Positions 38,233 to 45,879 of a DNA stretch of 64,000 bases are shown one piece after another. Location: assembly GCA_964648985.1 (NCBI GenBank), contig CAZYMS010000001.1, positions 37,022 through 101,021 on the forward strand, written 5' to 3'. The position numbers and the translations under genes are program-made. The notes below the pieces were generated by a model. The model had not been told where the DNA came from. It made no database searches and was given only the letters and a program-made list of their open reading frames with translations. The DNA is from JAEUSE01 sp964648985. Its GTDB lineage: Bacteria > Patescibacteriota > Doudnabacteria > UBA920. The stretch's first letter is position 1; each line of letters starts with the position of its first letter.

Positions 38233-39381
38233 TTAATCTGTCCATTCGTAGAGCAAGATGCTAAAGTCGACCAGATTTACCTTGCTATCCTTATTTATAT
38301 CCGCGCGGGGATTATTTTTTACGTTACCCCAGTTGTAAAGCAGGATGCTTAAATCAGTAAGATTAACGCGGCCATCGCAGTTGAGATCAGCTTTAAGCGA
38401 TCCACATCCGGTGATTGGATTTGCTGGTGGTACCACGTTGGGCGGAAGTGCTGGGGGTGGGGGTGTGCCTCCGCCACCGCCACCGGATGGTGGGGGTGGG
38501 TCAGGGGGTGGGGGTGGAGGAGGAGGTGGGGAGGAGATTGTAAAAGTGGCAATAGTAAGTCCGCTATCGCCGTACCCGCTTTTTACCGCATAGGCTTTAA
38601 CGGTTGTTGTCGTAGATATAGAAAAGGGGCCAACGTATAGATTTGAACTCGTGGTGGGGGCGGTGCCATCAGTAGTGTAATATATATCTGCTCCACTGGT
38701 CGGTGTGCTTATAGAAACACTGGTGCTAGTTATAAAACTGCCGCCGTTTGGACTTATCGCAGGGGTTTCAACACTGTTAGTAGGTGCGTTAGCGTCTATG
38801 CCTACGGGCTGGACAAGGGCTACTTGTATAGTAGATGTGTCTATGGTAACGTTGCTGGCATTTTTTGTCGTTATGGTCTCAGTATATGATCCTACGCTGC
38901 TGGGGTTGGTGATTTGCTGGTCTCCCGCACTGCCAACTACAGCGTTTGTGCCTATTAAGATAAAAAAGCTATCACTGTCATTCAGCGAGTCAGTGTCGTT
39001 TAGAGTTATGGTAATGGATCCAGATGTGCCAGTGACAACACTTGCTCCCAGGGCGCTGCCACTGCCGGTACCAGGGGTGGCAGCAATAGGAACGTCAACT
39101 GTATTTATTGCTATGTCAATGTCGGTATAATCAAGACCGGCGGGGATGGTAAATGCTCCGGCCTCGGGAGTAAATACAATTTTACCACTTGCGGGTACAG
39201 TGCTTGCAGTTGCGAAACGAATGTCGTGGTTCGCTGCCAAACTTGGGGTGGAAGTTGAAAGTGTGTCATTCACTGCCACAAGCCGTGCCGCAAGCAAGGC
39301 TGGGGCATACAGGCTAGTTGTTATAGCAGTAAGGCCGCACGCTGTAATAGTAATGTACAGTAGTCTGGATTTGTAAGACAT
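38233..39381 (-). CDS. Secreted dockerin protein with chitobiase-like C-terminal (CHB_HEX_C) domain
   Basis: 382 residues. A signal peptide (to about 30) is followed by a Thr/Ser-rich beta domain (30-200), then a CHB_HEX_C-like domain (about 205-285: SPNGGSFITSTSVSISTPT, DIYYTTDGTAPTTSSNLYVG, TTTVKAYAVKSGYGDS), a Pro/Gly linker (about 288-315) and a type I dockerin at the C-terminus. The dockerin has two calcium-binding repeats, DLNCDGRVNLTDLSILLYNW and DINKDSKVNLVDFSILLYEW. No enzyme domain is present, so it may be a structural or carbohydrate-binding protein docked on an anchored cohesin. Confidence 0.85.
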   Translation of the reverse strand: MSYKSRLLYITITACGLTAITTSLYAPALLAARLVAVNDTLSTSTPSLAANHDIRFATASTVPASGKIVFTPEAGAFTIPAGLDYTDIDIAINTVDVPIAATPGTGSGSALGASVVTGTSGSITITLNDTDSLNDSDSFFILIGTNAVVGSAGDQQITNPSSVGSYTETITTKNASNVTIDTSTIQVALVQPVGIDANAPTNSVETPAISPNGGSFITSTSVSISTPTSGADIYYTTDGTAPTTSSNLYVGPFSISTTTTVKAYAVKSGYGDSGLTIATFTISSPPPPPPPPPDPPPPSGGGGGGTPPPPALPPNVVPPANPITGCGSLKADLNCDGRVNLTDLSILLYNWGNVKNNPRADINKDSKVNLVDFSILLYEWTD

Positions 39382-39414
39382 AAATTCAAGCTTTGGGCTG
39401 GAAATAAACAGCGC

Positions 39415-39831
39415 CTACACACCTTCGGAGTGTCTAAGTCTTTGTCTGCGTACGTCGAATATAAAATTTATAATAACCATGAGAAATAGGCAGCTGACTA
39501 AGACGTATAGCGTTCTGATTGCTGCTGGGGTGGGCTGCAGTTTGTTATTCAGATAAGATTCTTTTGCGCGAAGTTCTTGGTCTTTTTTGTTCAGTGCTGC
39601 TTGCTGTTTTTGCAAGTCTGCGTACAAGGTGTTTGTTGGTGTAACGGGGACTTCTGCGCTTACTGCCGAGGTTCCCGCTACAGTACCTGCAGGGATCGTA
39701 CTGTCTTGCAAGTATCCAGCAATGCTTTGCTGAATAAGGGTGAAACCTAGTAGGCTCACAAAAAGCAGGGTAGTGACTGAGGTGGTAGTTGATAGGGTCG
39801 GTGACTTTTTTGTTTCTTTTCGTGCCGTCAT
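39415..39831 (-). CDS. Two-helix membrane protein with short coiled coil
   Basis: 138 residues. One membrane helix near the N-terminus (about 18-40) and one near the C-terminus (about 106-128) flank an outer loop with a short coiled coil (YADLQKQQAALNKKDQELRAKESYL). It is the first gene of the island next to rpmH and is divergent from it. No family is recognised. Confidence 0.6.
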   Translation of the reverse strand: MTARKETKKSPTLSTTTSVTTLLFVSLLGFTLIQQSIAGYLQDSTIPAGTVAGTSAVSAEVPVTPTNTLYADLQKQQAALNKKDQELRAKESYLNNKLQPTPAAIRTLYVLVSCLFLMVIINFIFDVRRQRLRHSEGV

Positions 39832-39852
39832 AGTGGCAGTATAGTATATTTG

Positions 39853-39882
39853 TTGACTTTTGGCGATGTTTTTCTGTATAAT
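39853..39882 (+). promoter_or_regulatory. Predicted promoter of the rpmH operon
   Basis: TTGACT (39853-39858), an 18-base spacer and TATAAT (39877-39882). The hexamers are close to perfect, as expected for a ribosomal protein gene. It lies 65 bases before the rpmH start. Confidence 0.75.
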
Positions 39883-39946
39883 AGCCCTAAGGAAGTCCAG
39901 TTTTCCAGATATATCACTCTTTCATTAAAATAGATTTAAACAACAC

Positions 39947-40084
39947 ATGAAGCGCACCTATCAACCGAAAGTAAGGAGACGCCTCCGCGTCCATGGCTTT
40001 CTCAAGCGTATGCAGACAAAAACAGGCCGTAATGTACTGGCAAGCCGCCGCGCAAAGGGTCGTAAACGTCTCACTGTGGCCTAA
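39947..40084 (+). CDS. rpmH: 50S ribosomal protein L34
   Basis: 45 residues beginning MKRTYQPKVRRRLRVHGFLK and continuing RMQTKTGRNVLASRRAKGRK, a standard L34 with its conserved central TKTGRNVLASRRAKGR. It is followed by rnpA, yidD, yidC and jag in the order found next to oriC in many bacteria. A strong promoter precedes it. Confidence 0.97.
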   Translation: MKRTYQPKVRRRLRVHGFLKRMQTKTGRNVLASRRAKGRKRLTVA

Positions 40085-40151
40085 GTAAGTAAAAAGTTCA
40101 TAAAGTCCATAAAGTTCTTAAAGTTTTACTTTATAAACTTTTTACTTTACG
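40085..40151. repeat. Word-type inverted repeat between rpmH and rnpA
   Basis: The left arm GTAAGTAAAAAGTTCATAAAG and the right-arm complement GTAAAGTAAAAAGTTTATAA are built from 'AAAGTT' words. It occupies the 86-base gap between two genes that are normally cotranscribed. Confidence 0.85.
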
Positions 40152-40170
40152 AGTTTTATCAACTATTTCC

Positions 40171-40515
40171 ATGTTTGCAAAGCAAAATCGCCTCGCTAAA
40201 GATAGGGATGTACAAGCCGCCTATCGAGCGGGGCGGACTTTTTTTACTCCCTTATTTACTATAAAATATTTGAAAACGCGAGAGATTTCTCAATCTTCGC
40301 GTTTTACTGTTGTTGTTTCTACAAAAGTAGCTAAACAGGCAGTGAAGCGTAATCGAATAAAAAGAATAGTACGCGAATTTCTTCGCATTCGAGTTGGAGG
40401 CCTCTTGCCTGGCGACTACATGTTTATAGCCCGTCCAGTGGCCGGTAGGGCCACTTCAGGCGAATTAAGGGCTGCTGCGGAAGAAGGGCTTAAGCGGAAT
40501 AAATTGCTCCTATAG
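40171..40515 (+). CDS. rnpA: Ribonuclease P protein component
   Basis: 114 residues with RLAKDRDVQAAYRAGRTFFT and the signature KVAKQAVKRNRIKRIVREFLR that contacts the RNase P RNA. It assists 5' maturation of tRNA precursors. The RNA subunit gene was not seen in this window. Position after rpmH is canonical. Confidence 0.95.
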   Translation: MFAKQNRLAKDRDVQAAYRAGRTFFTPLFTIKYLKTREISQSSRFTVVVSTKVAKQAVKRNRIKRIVREFLRIRVGGLLPGDYMFIARPVAGRATSGELRAAAEEGLKRNKLLL

Positions 40516-40571
40516 CAAATTTTCGTAATGGTACTGTATAATGCAATGGAACTTAATTGTTCCATTTTTTA

Positions 40572-40841
40572 ATGAAGTATTTAGCTGTTGCTCTAATCCA
40601 TTACTATCAAAAGACCATTTCTCCCGATCACGGTATGTTTCGTGGCCGTTTTCCCTATGGATTTTGTCCATATTACCCAAGTTGCAGTGAATACACCAAG
40701 CTATCAATTTTGAGGTTTGGCTTACTAAAGGGTTCTTGGCTTGGTATGATACGTATTGCCAAATGTAATCCGTTTGCCGAACCTGCAATAAATCTTCCGC
40801 TGACATTAAATTCCAAAATTCAAATTACAAATAACAAATAA
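40572..40841 (+). CDS. yidD: Membrane protein insertion efficiency factor YidD
   Basis: 89 residues from the ATG at 40572 (MKYLAVALIHYYQKTISPD). The family core is CPYYPSCSEYTKLSILRFGLLKG and RIAKCNPF, with the conserved Cys residues. YidD helps YidC insert membrane proteins. The last ten residues, NSKIQITNNK, come from the arm of an adjacent word-type inverted repeat, so the C-terminus has been extended or replaced by repeat sequence. Confidence 0.93.
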   Translation: MKYLAVALIHYYQKTISPDHGMFRGRFPYGFCPYYPSCSEYTKLSILRFGLLKGSWLGMIRIAKCNPFAEPAINLPLTLNSKIQITNNK

Positions 40842-40941
40842 ATCACAATATCAAAATTCCAAATTATAGACTTAACTCTGATTTGGGATTTGGACCTTGG
40901 AGTTTATTTGGAACTTGTAATTTGTAATTTGTTATTTAACT
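40808..40941. repeat. Word-type inverted repeat between yidD and yidC
   Basis: The left arm has AAATTACAAATAACAAATAA and the right-arm complement has AAATAACAAATTACAAATTA. Both are strings of 'CAAATTA' words. The inner parts also match loosely (AAAATTCCAAATT with AAATCCCAAATC). It supplies the yidD stop codon region. Confidence 0.88.
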
Positions 40942-40946
40942 AATCT

Positions 40947-41648
40947 ATGCTTGCACTCTATCATCAGCTTATCTACGAACCGTTACTAAACCTTCTTGTC
41001 TGGGGCTATAATTCTATACCTGGTCACGATATTGGTATCGTTATTATTATCCTAACCGTCTTGGTTCGTTTGCTGCTGGCACCAACCATGCACAAGCAAA
41101 TAAAGAGCCAGCATGCCATGTCCTCCTTGCAGCCCAAGCTCGACGAGGTTAAGGCGAAGCATAAAGATGATAAAGAGGCTCAAGCCAAGGCGGTAATGGC
41201 TTTATATAAAGAGCATAATGTGAACCCCTTCAGCTCTTGCTTGCCCTTGCTTATTCAATTACCTATCTTAATTGCTTTGTATCAAGTTTTTAACAAAGCT
41301 TTAAATGGGCATTTGGACGGTTTGTACCACACAGTATTTAATCCCGGTACTATCAATCCTTACTTTCTCGGATTTATAAATTTAGCTACCCCAAATATCA
41401 TATTGGCAGTTGTTGCCGGGGCTCTCCAGTTCTGGCAGGCTCGCATGATGCAGGTAAGGAATACCACTAAGACCACAGATGCTACGGCTAAGGCGATACA
41501 GATGCAGACTACTTATTTATTGCCTTTGGTGAGTATCTTTATTGCGTGGCGCTTGCCTGCTGGCCTGCCCTTGTATTGGGTGGTTACCACGTTGTTTGCC
41601 ATAGGGCAGCAATACTATATAATGAGAAAATCTGAGAGAGTTTTTTAA
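40947..41648 (+). CDS. yidC: Membrane protein insertase YidC/Oxa1
   Basis: 233 residues, the short Gram-positive/CPR form without a large periplasmic domain. Hydrophobic helices occur near 10-50, 95-120, 145-165 and 190-220. Typical stretches are HDIGIVIIILTVLVRLLLAPT (the Arg of the insertion groove), MHKQIKSQHAMSSLQPKLDE, NPFSSCLPLLIQLPILIALYQVFN and LPAGLPLYWVVTTLFAIGQQ. It inserts membrane proteins with or without SecYEG. Confidence 0.95.
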   Translation: MLALYHQLIYEPLLNLLVWGYNSIPGHDIGIVIIILTVLVRLLLAPTMHKQIKSQHAMSSLQPKLDEVKAKHKDDKEAQAKAVMALYKEHNVNPFSSCLPLLIQLPILIALYQVFNKALNGHLDGLYHTVFNPGTINPYFLGFINLATPNIILAVVAGALQFWQARMMQVRNTTKTTDATAKAIQMQTTYLLPLVSIFIAWRLPAGLPLYWVVTTLFAIGQQYYIMRKSERVF

Positions 41649-41657
41649 GTCACGCAT

Positions 41658-42164
41658 ATGGATTCAAACGCATCTTCGGAATATAGAGCCACTATAGAGC
41701 AGCTGCTCCGTGAAATCCTTTCTAGTATGGGATTTGCTGCCACGGTACAAGCCGAAGATACTATGCTCAAAGGATTGGTGTTTAATATTGACCTTGGGGA
41801 TGAATCGTATTTGTTAATCGGACACCGAGGTGTCCACTTACATGCACTTGAGGTTATTGTGCAGGCGGTTGTTGCTCGGCGCACGAGTGGTGGGTCTGTT
41901 CGGTTTAGTCTTGACGTAGATGACTATCGTCAGAAGCGCGAGTGGTACATAAAAGAGACAGTGCGTCGGTCTGTACAAGAATTAAAACGTATATTTCGTC
42001 CGGTTGCGCTTGAGCCCATGCCAAACTACGAACGGAAGTTGGTCCATGCGCTCGTACAGGCAAGTTACCCTGAGGTAGTTTCGACTAGTAGTGGTATGGA
42101 GCCGCATCGAAGAGTAATAATAAAAATGAAGAATCAAGAAGTAAGAATCACGAATCAAGAATAG
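41658..42164 (+). CDS. jag: Jag/KhpB RNA-binding protein (KH and R3H domains)
   Basis: 168 residues. The KH region contains LGDESYLLIGHRGVHLHALEVIVQAV and the R3H end contains PMPNYERKLVHALVQ with VSTSSGMEPHRRVIIK. It lacks the Jag-N domain found in Firmicutes. It follows yidC directly (9 bases). The last residues, MKNQEVRITNQE, are encoded by a word-type repeat arm, beyond the normal end of R3H. Confidence 0.92.
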   Translation: MDSNASSEYRATIEQLLREILSSMGFAATVQAEDTMLKGLVFNIDLGDESYLLIGHRGVHLHALEVIVQAVVARRTSGGSVRFSLDVDDYRQKREWYIKETVRRSVQELKRIFRPVALEPMPNYERKLVHALVQASYPEVVSTSSGMEPHRRVIIKMKNQEVRITNQE

Positions 42165-42226
42165 TCATTGAAAAAAATTCCTATCTTACTTAATTCTTAA
42201 TTCGTTATTCTTAATTCTGCATTGCC
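42126..42226. repeat. Word-type inverted repeat between jag and the PaaX-like gene
   Basis: The left arm GAATCAAGAAGTAAGAATCA and the right-arm complement GAATTAAGAATAACGAATTA consist of 'AAGAATCA' words. The arm starts inside jag and runs to a few bases before the next start codon. Confidence 0.88.
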
Positions 42227-42730
42227 ATGGCTCGGACTCATACACAATTTAGCATAGAACTACTTGCAGCTGTCGCACGTGTTGATGGGCCGTCTACTTT
42301 GGCTTCCATCTTCAGTCTTTTTTCTGCAGACAAGGGTCGTAAAAGTGTCTATGACACGGTATTTCGCCTTATACAACAAGGTTTTCTGATGTATAGTAAT
42401 CCGGCAAAGACACAGGTATCCATTACTCCCGATGGCTTGGGTCTTCTTACTACCAAACGTCCCGAACGGGACGGGGTGTGGAAGTTGGTTATTTTTGATA
42501 TCCCAGAACGCCAGAGAAGCGTGCGTACATTTTTGAGAAATAAGTTAAAATCGCTTGGATTTAAAATGTGGCAAGCGAGTATATGGGCTTCGCCGTACAG
42601 GCTAGATAGTCAGCTCGAGCTCGAGCTCAAACAATTGGCTGAAAAATTATTTGTACGCGTCATTAAGACCACAGACATTAATCACACTAAAGATTTGGAG
42701 GCACTTTTTGCTCCCTCTGAAGAAAAATAA
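42227..42730 (+). CDS. PaaX/Cas2-fold regulator-like protein (copy 1)
   Basis: 167 residues. The N-terminal half is a winged helix (LLAAVARVDGPSTLASIFSLF, SVYDTVFRLIQQGFL). The C-terminal half carries the Cas2-like PaaX core GVWKLVIFDIPERQRSVRTFLRNKL, then LGFKMWQASIWASPY. In CPR genomes this family is often mislabelled as Cas2; there is no CRISPR array or other cas gene here. It is probably a DNA-binding regulator. A second, longer copy lies at 52636-53298. Confidence 0.75.
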   Translation: MARTHTQFSIELLAAVARVDGPSTLASIFSLFSADKGRKSVYDTVFRLIQQGFLMYSNPAKTQVSITPDGLGLLTTKRPERDGVWKLVIFDIPERQRSVRTFLRNKLKSLGFKMWQASIWASPYRLDSQLELELKQLAEKLFVRVIKTTDINHTKDLEALFAPSEEK

Positions 42731-42759
42731 AACACGGGTTTGCGCCGTGTTTTATTTTT
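42723..42759. terminator. Bidirectional terminator between the PaaX-like gene and PBP1A
   Basis: A 15 bp stem, AAAAATAAAACACGG / CCGTGTTTTATTTTT, between convergent genes. Confidence 0.9.
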
Positions 42760-42773
42760 GCCTTCCACATTAG

Positions 42774-45617
42774 TTATTCAATCGTGTCATCAACAGTAAA
42801 CGAAGTTTTGGCACTGCTATTACCCCCGGCTTTTACTTGAATCTTGTATGTGCCATTGGTTGGTGCATCCCAGCTTACGCTGTAGGTATATGTCCCATCT
42901 TGTGTATTCTGCGTGGGAAAGCTGGTGCCGACCTGGTTGTCGTTTATATAGAATGTAGCGGTTCCAAAATTGTTACCACTAACTGCTTGTAGGATGATTG
43001 GTCCGCTCAGGTGCGCATCTTTCTCGGGATTCGTAACTGTGAGCGCCTGATTCGTTGCAAAAATAACCTGGACGCCAATATCTGAGCTACGACCATTGCT
43101 GTTTACTGCATGAATTGCAATGGTCCGGTTTCCATCTGCAAGCTTTTTCTGTACGTTAAATATGTATGGTCCGTTGCTTGTCTTGCTTTCGATAAGTTGT
43201 CCGTCTATGAGTAGGTCTACTTTCGTAAGGGTGCTATTTGAATTGTTTTGAGCAACAACGGTAAATGGTGATTTAGTAATGATCGTTCCGTCGCGTGGTT
43301 CAGAAATAGTAATACTTGGTCCGTCTCCGGTAGTGCTTGGGGGTGCGGTTGGTAGGCTGCCCGTATATATGTAGGGTAGGCCTTGTTGCTGCATTTTTTC
43401 GATCCATGACTGTACTGCACTTTCCCAGCTGGTGTTATCTGGCTGTTCACTTCGGAATGAAAGATATGATCTGGTTTCTATATTCTCCGGTGGTGTAAGG
43501 TTGTTGGCAGGTAGACCGGTAGTGCGGTCAATGCGAACTGATACATGAACATTGTCGTAGTCTTTGGGTACTGAATAATCGGCAAAGACCTCATCCTTTG
43601 TCTGGGGAGTAAACTCAGTGGGTAATTTGCCTGATACTGCGTCTACGGCTACTGTTGTAATTCCGTTCGGAGCTTTAAACTGCTCTACTGGCCTGCCTTT
43701 GAGGGCTTCTTTAAGAAATTGGTTTGTAATAGGCGCTGCTACTCGACCTCCGTCCGCATTGCTCTTCATGTTCTCATTATTGTTGTTTCCTACCCACGCA
43801 CCTACTGCAATGCTCGGGGTATAGCACATGGTCCACCCATCTTTCCATTCGTTGGTAGTGCCGGACTTGCAGGCCACGGGACGGCCGGGGAGTGTGAGGG
43901 GGCCTCCTGCACCAAACACGTAGCTGCGGGCTGAATCGTCTGAAAGTATATTTGTTATTTCGTATACCGCCTGTTCGTCAACAACGCGTTCGCCTTGGTC
44001 CTTATATTCTTCAAGTGTATCTCCAACTCGGCTCTCTATTTTGAGTATGGGTGTTACTTGGTGCTTTATACCCCCATCTGCCAGTGTTGCGTATGCAGCT
44101 GTGTGGTCAAGTAGTTTAACTTCACAACCACCGAGTACCAAGGAAAGACCGCAATTCTGGAGTGGACTGGTAATACCAAGGTCGTGTGCTGTTTCCGTGG
44201 CGTTATTTACCCCAACCAGTGCTAGCATTTTTACTGCGGGAATATTTAAGCTTCCTGCCAGTGCTTTACGAATGGATACTGGTCCGTTATTGTTTCCGCT
44301 GTAGTTTTTTGGAATATAGTCTGTATTACCGTATTTACCAAAATTGGTTGTTACGTCCATTAGCAGACTTGCGGGGGCATATCCAAATTCTTTTGTGAAG
44401 GCAGTGAGATACACGTAGGGCTTAAAGCTACTACCTGGCTGTTGCGGTGTTAGCGTAACATTTACGCTCGGATCAAATTGACATTTCCCCGCTTGGCACC
44501 CTGCAGGATAGCTTTTACCGAAGAAGTCGCGGCTGCCTACCATGGCGAGGATTTGGCCTGTCTTCGGGTCTATAGCTACGAACCCTGCGTTGTGGGCGTT
44601 GTTGTTCTGAGCATTCTTTATGCCTTGGTCGTTTACTATTCTTTCAGCTGTTTGTTGTAAGTTGTAATCAAGAGTTGTATAGACTTTTAAACCACCCTCT
44701 TCCAGAGTGCTTTCCCCATACTTATTTGCTAGGTAATCTTGAACATACAATACAAAATGAGGAGCCTTCAGGCTGTTCTGGGGGGGGAGGAAGGTAACTT
44801 TTGTGGCAGCGGCAGCCTCTTTTTGATCTTTGGTTATGTAGCCTTGCGCCTCCATGAGCGCTAGGATAGTCTGCTGTCTTCTGTCTAGCGCGTCTCGATG
44901 TGGTCCAAATGGGTTGTAATAGGTCGTGGATTGAGGGAGTGCTGCTAGATATGCGCTTTCTTCAAGTGTTAAATCTTTGGCTGATTTATCAAAATACGCC
45001 TTACTTGCTGCTTCGATTCCATACGCATTGCGACCATACGGTATTTCATTGACGTACAATTGCAATATTTCGTCTTTGCTATACCGTGCCTCAAGTTCAA
45101 TGGATAGAATAACTTCTTTGAGTTTGCGTATCCAGCTTTTGTCTTTCGTGAGCAGTGCGTTTTTTACGAATTGCTGAGTAATGGTACTGCCCCCTTGTTG
45201 TTTGCTGCCAGATGTAATATCTGCCCATACGGCTCTGAGTAATCCGCGAATAGAGATGCCTCGGTGTTTGTAGAAGTCTTTATCTTCGACGGCAATGGTG
45301 GCATGGGTGAGGTTTGGTGATATTTGATCTAGTTTTACCAGCGTGCGTTTTGCTTCGCCGTGAATTTCGTATAAAAGCGCACCATTGCGATCATATATCT
45401 TAGTGGATTCTGGTACTGTGCGTTGTAGAAGGGTATTTGGATCGGGTAGGGTGAAGCTGAAATAAATGAACACCAGAGCAATGACGGCAACTCCCAATGC
45501 GAACGCGCGGAAAAACCAGGAGAGTAATTGCTTCTTGTTGCGTTTAATTTTCAACCAAAGCGACTTGGCATGCTTCACCGATTTTTTTGATACAGACTCA
45601 ATAGAGTACACTTTCAT
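42774..45617 (-). CDS. Class A penicillin-binding protein (PBP1A) with C-terminal Ig-like domains
   Basis: 947 residues. An N-terminal membrane helix (about 33-55) precedes the GT51 transglycosylase (about 85-270) with EDKDFYKHRGISIRGLLRA, GGSTITQQFVKNALLT and ARYSKDEILQLYVNEIPYG. The transpeptidase (about 330-660) has SSFKPY (SxxK, near 395), SLN and KSGTT (near 584). Two Ig-like domains follow (about 760-945: ITISEPRDGTIITKSPFTV and LTVTNPEKDAHLSGPIIL). It polymerises and crosslinks peptidoglycan outside the membrane. The tail may help wall binding. Confidence 0.95.
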   Translation of the reverse strand: MKVYSIESVSKKSVKHAKSLWLKIKRNKKQLLSWFFRAFALGVAVIALVFIYFSFTLPDPNTLLQRTVPESTKIYDRNGALLYEIHGEAKRTLVKLDQISPNLTHATIAVEDKDFYKHRGISIRGLLRAVWADITSGSKQQGGSTITQQFVKNALLTKDKSWIRKLKEVILSIELEARYSKDEILQLYVNEIPYGRNAYGIEAASKAYFDKSAKDLTLEESAYLAALPQSTTYYNPFGPHRDALDRRQQTILALMEAQGYITKDQKEAAAATKVTFLPPQNSLKAPHFVLYVQDYLANKYGESTLEEGGLKVYTTLDYNLQQTAERIVNDQGIKNAQNNNAHNAGFVAIDPKTGQILAMVGSRDFFGKSYPAGCQAGKCQFDPSVNVTLTPQQPGSSFKPYVYLTAFTKEFGYAPASLLMDVTTNFGKYGNTDYIPKNYSGNNNGPVSIRKALAGSLNIPAVKMLALVGVNNATETAHDLGITSPLQNCGLSLVLGGCEVKLLDHTAAYATLADGGIKHQVTPILKIESRVGDTLEEYKDQGERVVDEQAVYEITNILSDDSARSYVFGAGGPLTLPGRPVACKSGTTNEWKDGWTMCYTPSIAVGAWVGNNNNENMKSNADGGRVAAPITNQFLKEALKGRPVEQFKAPNGITTVAVDAVSGKLPTEFTPQTKDEVFADYSVPKDYDNVHVSVRIDRTTGLPANNLTPPENIETRSYLSFRSEQPDNTSWESAVQSWIEKMQQQGLPYIYTGSLPTAPPSTTGDGPSITISEPRDGTIITKSPFTVVAQNNSNSTLTKVDLLIDGQLIESKTSNGPYIFNVQKKLADGNRTIAIHAVNSNGRSSDIGVQVIFATNQALTVTNPEKDAHLSGPIILQAVSGNNFGTATFYINDNQVGTSFPTQNTQDGTYTYSVSWDAPTNGTYKIQVKAGGNSSAKTSFTVDDTIE

Positions 45618-45794
45618 ATATTCGGTAATTGTTCACGCACGGTTCCTGCCAGTAGTGTGTTCGTGCGAGTGTGGTTAATATGTTAGATATGACATGCATA
45701 TACTAATGTAGACTATATTATACCGGCTTTGTGGTGAAGAGAAAACCCGTATGCATACTTGGGCTTAACATGGCGGAAAATGCTATAATATTCT

Positions 45795-45864
45795 ACAGAT
45801 TACGGATTCGTACACATAGGCAGATCATTACATAGTGCTCATCTGTATATCTGTAATTATCTGT
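45795..45864. repeat. Word-type inverted repeat upstream of tyrS
   Basis: ACAGATTACGGATTCGTACA...CAGAT and the complement of ATCTGTATATCTGTAATTAT form loose arms of 'ACAGAT' words. A TATAAT (45784-45789) lies just before, so the repeat would be at the 5' end of the tyrS mRNA. Confidence 0.65.
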
Positions 45865-45879
45865 AACTTGCGGGTGTAT

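Noticed and set aside
42227..42730. Cas2 gene indicating a CRISPR-Cas system
   Set aside because: The Cas2-like half is part of a PaaX-type protein with a winged helix. There is no repeat-spacer array and no other cas gene in the window.
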